Source: Enchytraeus crypticus (lineage: Eukaryota; Annelida; Clitellata; Enchytraeida; Enchytraeidae). Taken from it: DNA of 64,000 nucleotides. Of the stretch, positions 1-9,600 are shown piece after piece; position 1 is the stretch's first letter; each line of letters begins with the position of its first letter. The notes below the pieces were generated by a model. The model did not search any database and had not been told where the DNA came from. It saw nothing but the letters and a program-made list of their open reading frames with translations. The DNA is taken from contig CAJHZI010000742.1 of the NCBI GenBank assembly GCA_905160935.1, positions 1 to 64,000 of the forward strand. Reading direction: 5' to 3'. A program made the translations under genes and the position numbers.

Positions 1-1109
1 ATATATATATATATATATATATATATATCTGCATTTAGGCTTTAGTTGATTCAATCTCTAAGTCTGAGAGTCCGATATGAAGTGAATAATAAGACATGAT
101 AATAAACCGATAACAAGCATTGTAATGGTAAGATATCTATAAATCTATTGTCATTGCACAAGCGATCATTTACCAATTTCAGTCAATTTGATAAATACCT
201 CGCTGCTGTAGAGAGTAATTTAGCGACAATGCAAGTAAATTATGTAATTAACCCACCCGTTGGCAAGCCAAGCATAGCTATCTGACAGTAATGATGAGCA
301 TTGTTAGAGCTTGTTCGCTGATCAGGTAGCATAGCCCAAATGTGCATCTCGTCCTGGGACTTTTCTTTTTGCACCAATTAACCAGACTATTCAAATATTA
401 ATTATTATTTTATTATTATCATTATTATTGTTATTATTTTTATTATTCAGATAGTAGTTTCTTAGCCTCTCCTCTCGCGGTGCAGGAGACAAGAGATTTC
501 CCTATGTCCATTGACTTTGGCTTATATAATAGGGAATTCTGTAATAGGAAATTTGTCTAGATTGACTAAAAATATTCAACATGCAAAATCCCGATCAAAA
601 AATTATTAAATTCCAATTAACCTTAATACATTGGCCTATATAATGAAGTCACGGAAGGATTGGTAATCGCAAATGGCCGACATTATGCATTATATATTAA
701 TTCGTGATGATATTAGATGATATAGCATCCTCAGTCATATACGGCGAAGGAATACACCGAAGAAAAAGTTGAAATATGCCTTGGACCTTAATATGTCTTA
801 ATCTTCAAAAATGTTCACTTTGTAACCAAGCATAAGGGCTTACATTATGATTTAAAAATTCATTGAAAATACTTTAAGCCTAACTTACAGGGTTAACAAC
901 ATTTTAGTATAACGATGTAATGGGTAGATGAAATAATATCAAAAGATCACTGGCTGACAATTCTTTGGTGTTAAACAGGAGTTTAGAAATTTAAATTTAA
1001 AAAAGACGTTAATGGATGCCTAGAAATGCAATGTTCGTCGTCGTAGGGTGATATTTGAGGTGAGATGATATTTGAGGTGGGGCGTTGCGAGAGAGGGATG
1101 TTTTGCAGC

Positions 1110-1158
1110 GATAGGAGTTTACTCTCTTTCTCTCTCTCTCTCTTTCTCTCTCTCTCTT

Positions 1159-1189
<31 letters not shown>

Positions 1190-1240
1190 TTCTCTCTCTC
1201 TCTTAGTGCACTGCTTACTGGCAGGTCCATGGTATATTTA
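1110..1240 (-). repeat. (CT)n tract fused to LINE 3' end
   Basis: A long interrupted (CT)n run is followed by the reverse complement of the LINE terminal sequence (…CCAGTAAGCAGTGCACTAAG), seen here as TTAGTGCACTGCTTACTGG. On the - strand the order is LINE end and then a (GA)n tail, as in the other copies at 3205, 44199 and 60016. Confidence 0.7.
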
Positions 1241-1417
1241 CAGGGGTTTACTGTACAGAACTTCTGCAAGTAGTGTACAGATTTGGAGGCACCTGTGGCT
1301 ATTGTACTGGGTTATAGAACATTTATAAGTAAGAAGTGATCAACAGAAATTTGAACATCTGATGAACTGAAATAAGTGAAATCATAAAGCATAAATATTT
1401 TTTCAAGTTAGCGGTTA

Positions 1418-2325
1418 ATAATAATGACATTATTAATAATAATGAAATTATTATTAATAATGATGACATTATTATTAATAATGATGACATTATTATTAAT
1501 AATGATGACATTATTATTAATAATGATGACATTATTAATAATGATGACATTATTATTAATAATAATGACATTAATATTAATAATGATGACATTATTATTA
1601 ATAATGATGACATTATTAATAATAATGACATTATTAATAATAATGATATTATTAATAATCATGACATTATTATTAATAATGACATTATTAATAATAATGA
1701 CATTATTATTAATAATGACATTATTAATAATAATGACATTATTAATAATAATGATATTATTAATAATAATGACATTATTAATAATAATGATGATTATTAA
1801 TAATAATGACATTATTAATAATAATGATGATTATTAATAATAATGACATTATTAATAATAATGATGATTATTAATAATAATGACATTATTAATAATAATG
1901 ATGATTATTAATAATGATGACATTATTAATAATAATGATGATTATTAATAATGATGACATTATTAATAATAATGACATTATTAATAATAATGATATTATT
2001 AATAATAATGACATTACTATTAATAATGACATTATTAATAATAATGACATTATTAATAATAATGATGATTATTAATAATAATGACATTATTAATAATAAT
2101 GATGATTATTAATAATGATGACATTATTATTAATAATGATGACATTATTAATAATAATGACATTATTAATAATAATGATATTATTAATAATAATGACATT
2201 ATTATTAATAATGACATTATTAATAATAATGACATTATTAATAATAATGATGATTATTAATAATAATGACATTATTAATAATAATGATGATTATTAATAA
2301 TAATGATTATGATAATAATAATAAT
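1418..2325. repeat. AT-rich tandem array (AATAATGACATTATT-like)
   Basis: About 0.9 kb of TTATTAATAATAATGACA-type units of varying length (roughly 12, 15, 18 and 21 bp), with GATGATT and GATATT variants. The core AATAATGACATTATT is nearly its own reverse complement, so the array can fold back locally. It reads open in several frames on both strands only because most units are multiples of three and lack stop codons. The low-complexity M/L/I/N peptides are not proteins. Confidence 0.9.
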
Positions 2326-2399
2326 TAACCGGAGCGTAGAGGAATTATTTTAAATATTTCTTTTTCATCTTTCTTTTAATTAAATAAAGTCTTTCTTTT

Positions 2400-2500
2400 A
2401 TCTTATCTTTTAGCCCAGGGCCCTATGCAGCCCAGGGCAATAAAAATAATAATAATGATAATAATAATAAGAATGATAATAATATTAATAATAATATTTT
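2400..2500. repeat. Short dispersed repeat R6 with (AAT)n
   Basis: The segment around GCCCAGGGCCCTATGCAGCC, followed by (AAT)n, has a diverged relative at 30575-30620 (CCGGGCCGTATACAGCCCAG), which also lies beside an (AAT)n tract. Two copies are enough to call it dispersed but not to classify it. Confidence 0.45.
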
Positions 2501-3204
2501 TATTTTTTGAATTGAATTGAATCATATTTATTTCACTTTAGGCTACATCATACGCAAGAAATACATGAGATAATGTGAAAAAGAATTTTATGCCTCGTTT
2601 GTAAAGAATCCGGGCTTAAACAAAGCAGTTAATTGAAGGAATGTTACGGAAACAAATTACCAACATACTGCTCGTATTTACTGCTAAGCATCTTAACGTT
2701 TATCATCTCATCAATTCGCTGCAAGTTTCTACACCTTTTATATCGTTTTTGGATCAGGCTTCATTTTCTCCACTCCGCACTCTAACATCAAAGTTTTAAA
2801 TACAGCTTTACAGCTAGACTCGTAAGAACTCAGCAGGTTGGACAGATTAAAGGTGTTTCGGGTATCAAGAATGTAAGCAATAAAAGAATAGCGTTACAGT
2901 TAAGCGATGCACACTTCTGTCTACCTGTTGTGAAGAAGTGATGTTTTGTAAAATTTTTGCAAAAATTTTTGAAGAATTTATATTTTGTTAAAAAAGTTAT
3001 CAAATGAACAGATAATAAACCCTACCTACGTTATTTCATACGATTCTTTATGCAATTTTCTACTTTATGATATTTCATTACAATTTGTAAGGTCTTGATA
3101 GTTAGCTTTCGAATTTTAAATAATACAGTCTATTTTACTTCTTTGCGAATGCTAAATCACGACTAAATTTTTTTAAATTTTCATTAAGACATACATAGGC
3201 CTAA

Positions 3205-3455
3205 ATGTATTAAGAAATAGGAAGAACGGTTGGATAGTACACATTCTAAGGGGAGAAGGTCTATTAAAAGAGGTCACAGAAGGTAGAATAGAAGGAAAAA
3301 GAGGCAGGGGCAGGCCGAGATTAGGTATGTTAGATGATTTAAAGACCCACACTCATATGTGGAAATGAAGAGGAAGACTGAAGACAGAGAAGAGTGGAGG
3401 CGTTATATACCATGGACCTGCCAGTAGGCAGTGCACTAAGAAAGAGAGAGGCCTA
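3205..3455 (+). mobile_element. LINE (non-LTR) ORF C-terminus and 3' end, relic
   Basis: One frame reads NGWIVHILRGEGLLKEV, then EGRIEGKRGRGRPRLG and MLDDLK. After one frameshift it continues with MKRKTEDREEWRR and YIPWTCQ and reaches a TAG stop at 3425-3427. This block (Trp/His-Ile-Leu-Arg, Glu-Gly-Arg-Ile-Glu-Gly-Lys-Arg, Arg-Gly-Arg-Pro-Arg, Asp-Asp, then a basic Arg-Glu-Glu-Trp-Arg-Arg end) is familiar as the C-terminus of invertebrate LINE polymerases. Only about 13 nt separate the stop from an AAGAGAGAG tail. The copy is 5'-truncated and dead. Confidence 0.85.
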
Positions 3456-3894
3456 CACGAAGATACTCTCGCAGACAAGCAATGCGCACACACGGACATG
3501 CACACATATACGCATACATAATACACATGTTACACACACACAATACATTCTTTATCCACCCTTAACTCTATCGTGCACATCGAAAAATCATGACTTTAAA
3601 GCAAATTTAACAGTCACTCGTCAAAACTGTCGCACGCCAACGCTTAGAACTTTACGAGCAACTTACAAAGTATAGAAACTTCTCCAGCTGAGATATAGCA
3701 TCACACAAATACAGCATCCTCTGATCCTTGCTCAAACAATGTTGACCAAACGGATCTAACACCTGCATTTCAGCAAGAAAAGTCGTACTTAGAGTTAAAG
3801 CATCAGGTGTAAAAGAGGAATGGATGAAAAAAGGAGTAGTTAATAGCTAATACATGTACATTATAGAAAACTGATCGTCCATGATACTACTCTC

Positions 3895-4207
<313 letters not shown>

Positions 4208-4977
4208 CTCTTATATTCTAATACTCTTTTAGAAACGGGCAGTTTTAGTTCATTACCGTTACTGCCGAAATGTTACTATCTGATCAGCGAGGCAGAAAAT
4301 CTAAATTGTCTCATCTAAGATTAAACTCAATATTTGACGAAATAAAAAGAGTTTAGACAGACTAATAAGAAAATGTTAATGATTCTTAAAACTAATTTAA
4401 AAGAAAGAGATTGAGATTTATACTTATCTTGAACCTATCCTAGGGTGAAGGTGTAGGCCCTGTATTGTAGCAGTGAGACTCGATGTAAAATCAATATTGC
4501 GTTCAGTAAATAAAGCACGGTATATTTTTCCTGCTGAAACATATTTTTAATATTATAAGTTTTGTGTCAGGGCTACTACATAATATTCTTTGTCCATAAT
4601 ATCATAAATAACAATAAGACAAAAATAAAAAAAATAAAAAAAATAATAGCAATAATAAGACTCCGGTGATTATAATTTTTTTGGGCCACAGTGGAAAAAA
4701 TATAAATACATAAATAAATATTAACAGCAGCATTCATAAGACAGATTAAGCAGAAACTGCGAGACAAAATGGAAAACCCGATGCGAAGCCACTCTCTCCC
4801 AAGCTAAGGGAAATAGGTACATAGCAATGAGGCTTGATGAAAGCTTGAAATTTGTGACAGGTTCAACTCTCTGGTCATCGGCGTCTCTCTATGAACTAAA
4901 GGCTATAGCCTGTCTGTGATTATGTGAATACTGAGCGTGGGACCATGTTAGCGACAGAGAAATACAGAAAGAAACAA

Positions 4978-5004
4978 ATGGAGAGAGAGAGGGCGAGAGA
5001 GAGA

Positions 5005-5042
<38 letters not shown>

Positions 5043-5100
5043 AGTAGAGAGAAAGAAAGAGAGAAATAAATAAGGGGAGAGAAAGAGCGAAAGAGAGGAG
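4978..5100. repeat. (GA)n / (GAAA)n microsatellite
   Basis: Purine-only stretch of GAGA and GAAAGAAA units. No gene signal. Confidence 0.9.
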
Positions 5101-5419
5101 ACAGATTGCAGAGATCAGGGTGTATTCATGTATTGTAGGGGATGCAGTGATGGGAGAGTTATGCAGATATAATGTTGAAATAATTCAATTATAAGAATGT
5201 AATTGGAAATTTCGATGCAGACCTTTTCTCAAAGAAGACAGTTTCTAAGCACTTCTGACGAATTCGATAAGGTTCACCAATTTGATAACATATGATCTGA
5301 AAAAGATTTCATTCACATAAATCTCATAAAGACTAACTCACTTGTCTTCGACAATTTCGAGTAAGGGTCTGGATATATGTTCTATTTTCCATGTACATTA
5401 AAACATCTTCAGTCTCTTC

Positions 5420-5440
5420 ATGTCTCACTCTCTCTCTCTT

Positions 5441-5473
<33 letters not shown>

Positions 5474-5505
5474 TTCTTTCCATATATATATATATCTCTC
5501 TCAAT
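5420..5505. repeat. (CT)n microsatellite followed by short (TA)n
   Basis: CTCTCTTTCT units running into a short TATATATATA block. The approximately 900 bases that follow hold no recognised element. Confidence 0.85.
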
Positions 5506-6415
5506 GAAAAACTATTTTCCTGGTAGGCCTATTAAATTATCCATAAAAATCTATCCATACGCTCTAAAACGCCTAAATATTCTTGACAAAATATTTTAAA
5601 ATTGGTGATTCCCTAAAGGCCCTAATTTTCCACTTCTGTGAAACAATGCAGGGATAACTTATCATTGGGTTTTTTTAATTGAAAGCTCATACGGTAGTAT
5701 TAAAATGTCTTTTATATTTAAAGTAGAGTAATTACGCAGTATTTAGACTATTGTTACTTTCAAAATTATTTGAATGTGAAACATTATAGGCCTATCTGTA
5801 TTGAGCCACTAAATATATTTATGTATGAATTAATTGTAATAAAGAAAAATATTTATATAGAATTAGGATAGTTTACTGTTTATCAAATTAATGCCAATCA
5901 ATATGTAATTACTGCCCTCTTAATATTGAAAGCAGAACGTCTAATCGAAATTGGAATAATATTATTATAACAGTTCCTATGCGCAAAATCAGAGAATAAT
6001 GTGGCTTGGCGCATTAAAAAATGGATCTTTCGATTTCAAAACATTACAGGTGTGCATGTAGGGCTTCATCCTTCACGTGGACAAGTGGAGAAGAAGCCTG
6101 CTGAAGCGTGTGTAGGGAACGACCGGAGTAAAGAAGACAGGAAAGCTAGAGTAGATCTGTCATCTATGAATGTTACGCAAGCTGATAACTGCCACTGGGA
6201 ACATATCACTGGAAGTTGAGCCCTGGCCAATAGAAATCCAGGAAATATTATCTCCCTAAACTTTCAACCAATCAGAAGCTACCGTTTATAGTGAAAATAG
6301 TGTCATAAGCTTAAAATAGTAAAAATCACTTAAATGTTTGGATATAATTATATCTTAACTAATAACTGGAAATTGATGATATCTGATGATACTAGATTAT
6401 AGGTTGATGAAAAAC

Positions 6416-6443
6416 TATAAATACCAGTGTTATACATTCAGTT
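6416..6443 (+). promoter_or_regulatory. TATA box and initiator of the homeobox gene
   Basis: TATAAATA at 6416-6423 is followed 24 bp later (from its first base) by TTCAGTT at 6437-6443, a good initiator match with the A at 6440 as the likely start. This would give a 5' UTR of about 170 nt before the ATG at 6611. The spacing is at the short end of normal. Both are matches to known core-promoter patterns and are not proven by transcript data. Confidence 0.5.
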
Positions 6444-6610
6444 GTACATTAGTGAAATTTCTTCAGTTTGGTTAGCACAATTGCAGTAAGACATTTTCAT
6501 TTAGTAATCCCATTTGACAGAACGCATTGGATACTAGTATTCTTGGAGTGATAGTATAACTGTTAGATAGAGCTGCTTCATAAAGTATATGCTTCAGACT
6601 CAACACAGTT

Positions 6611-6665
6611 ATGGATATATTTGACAAGGAACGAAATTTGCCTTCTGGCTACATGATGAATCCAG
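6611..6665 (+). CDS. Homeobox gene exon 1
   Basis: 18 codons plus one base, from ATG to the donor CCAG|GTAAG. The start was chosen because it lies downstream of the TATA/initiator pair and joins in frame to the exon at 10193. It ends in phase 1. Confidence 0.75.
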
Positions 6666-9600
6666 GTAAGTTATACTAACATAATGACACTTTATTTTGA
6701 TTAATTGAAGTATAGGCTAAGCAATTTTTATTAGAATTTAAATATATACATTTGAAGGGTTTGACCCAATATGAGATTGTAATGAACACGAAGGATATTT
6801 ATGGGACAATTCCGCTTCACAATCTACAATCAATCAGTGGGTAGCTGAATTCCAGCGAAGTAGGCGAGTACCGTTCAGGACGCCCGGTCGAGATCTGTAG
6901 GCCTACCGAAGAAAATATTCAACCAATCCAGGATATGATACAAAATGATAGACGATTCAGCATCAGATACGTAGTTGATAGTCTTAAGTGTTGATGGCCT
7001 GGTTTGTGCACATTTGAGTGTATTTTTGAAATAAACATAGTTCTCTCTCTCTCTCTCTCTCTTAAGTTGTCATATTGCACGACCCATCATATTATTACTG
7101 ATGGTTTGGGTTACAACAAGGTGTGTGCTAGATGGGTTCCACGAATTTTTACAACTGAAATCAATCAAGTAGGACTAACAATTTCCCCGTGAATATCTCG
7201 ATCTGTACAGAACAGCCCAGGCAAAGTTTCTTCGCAGATATGTTACAGATGAGACTTGGGCTCTCAACTTTTTTGTAAAACAAAATCCATAGTTCATCAA
7301 TTTATGCAGTTTAACGTTACACCCTTTTCTATCTCTCTCTGTCTCTCTCTCTCTCTGCGTTCTGTCAAGTAGCAGATCCAAGGTACTGATCATTCTCAGA
7401 ATTTGAATTCACACTCTATAAAGGCACCCCATATATCAATAAGTTAATCCCTTCACAAAATGCAACTACTCATTCACACCTTGCGCATTCCCTGCTTGAG
7501 AAAATATGGCTTCTGGGCGGTGGCTTCCCGTTGCTTTCTTCACCTCTTGCCAAGTAGCCCTTTCGACACTTGTAGTTAACAATAATTCTATTCTTCATGG
7601 GAACTCGCTGCGACTTCAATGACATAGGCCTATTGAAAATGATATCTCCTAATTGAAATTTGGACAAATTTAGTGAAATACTGAAAATGGAATTTAATTT
7701 AATTTTGCACAACTTTAATAAAATACTGAAAATCATATCTAATTGAATTTTGTACAACTTTAATGAAATACTGAAAATGGAATTTGCAAAATCTGAAAAT
7801 GGAATACTGAGAATGGAATTGTGATATACAGTGTATATCACAATATGAACGCCAACGGCTACTGAATGCGTTGCCAGCGTCGATCGTGTGGGAATTGAAT
7901 ACTTAAATCAAAATTCAATGTTTCAAAGTTCAAAATTGACTTTTCAATGAAAATGTGAATAAAAATACTAAATTAACTTCTGCCTCAATCATCGTAAAAT
8001 GAATAAACTCCATGTTGAAATAAATGTATTTATCTTGGACTCGCTGATCTTAAATGAACGTAACTATGAATTTAGACAGTGAAGCGGAATAAGTAAATTG
8101 AAGATATCAATTGATGAATATTTCAGTTGTGGATTTCAATCACTGCTAAGTGAGAATGCTTGAAAAATTTCTCCTCTCTCTACTAATCACACTTGCTTGC
8201 TAAGTGATACTATCGTATACATATATTTCTTGTGATTATTTTATATTAGCTGCAATTAATTTTGATTTAATTAACCTGATAATGCGTACTCACAGAGTAT
8301 CCAACTGTTTCATAATATCACATTCTTCTTGATTTATTCGTTTTCTCAATCATTAATGTAATTATCTTCCGTCGTTTTTATTAATTTTAATTTCATTTTA
8401 CGATTTATTGAGTTATTTATTTTTTCAACTAATCGGGATTTTGATCTAGATAGTTGTCTCCTCTCATGAAATCTGAATAATTCAACATATGACGCATTTG
8501 ATATGTCTTCGACACTGCGTGCACACGTGATTTCAGGGTTGAGTTTTCTGGGGGAGGGAGTTGGGGGATTCGATCCCCTTGATAGATGTGTGACCCCTTA
8601 CTAAAGTTTAAACTCTCGGGTTTTGCCATCCCCTATTACAAATTATTTTGAATGACGGGTTGAGAGCTGGATACAGTGTTCTCTACTCTTTAACTGCCTT
8701 TATGCACAGAATAAATAATGTCATAAATTGATTATTTATCTGTGTTTAAATACATTTCCAATCAAATCTTCCATACAAAAATTTAGATATCACTAAAGCC
8801 AAAACTAAAGCCAAAGCCAAGTTTAACGTCGGTTTCCTGCTCGATATTATTTCAGTTACGGTAAAGCACTGGATTAGAACTCTGCACCTGTAGAACAACA
8901 TGCCAACATGCCACCTGCTCTGCCCTCAGCGTCGAGTCTAGATTGTTATTATAAGAATTATACATCTATCAATTTAATGCATAAGCTACATTATAAATAA
9001 AATAATGTAACTTATGTTTCCTGTTCAAAACATAAATTGCTCGACCGAAATTTAAATTGAAGATTTTATTACGTATTAGGCAAGTGTGCTATCAATGGGA
9101 CCATTCATTCGCTAGAACCATACAATTCCCATATTTGCATTTTTATACATCTATACATACTGTTTTAGTTGGTGATATTATTTGCTATCTATTCGTAGGC
9201 GGATGTTTCATATGTTAAATCCGATGAACTTGATAACATATACACATTATACAGTACTTCACAACACGGCATTTATAGACCTAATCAATTTGTGAAGTTA
9301 ATTAGTTAAAGTTATTATTAAATTGAAGTTATTAGTACTTAAATACTAATGAAACTAATGAAGAAAATTATGAACTATTATCATATTGTCATACTTCAGT
9401 CTTGATTTTAATGTCCTGAAGGATTGCACCAATAATATTTAAGTTTTGTTCATGTTTAATTTAGGTACATTAATTAAGTAAGGTACTGCAGATGTTTAGT
9501 AATTTGACGGAATTCAAAAATCGTCATAATCGTCTTCTTCGTCGTAGTCGTCGTCAGCGTCATCATCATCATCATTATCATCTTATTAAATAGTTATTAA

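Noticed and set aside
1323-1837. M/L/I/N-rich open frames on both strands
   Set aside because: Product of the AT-rich tandem array with unit lengths divisible by three.
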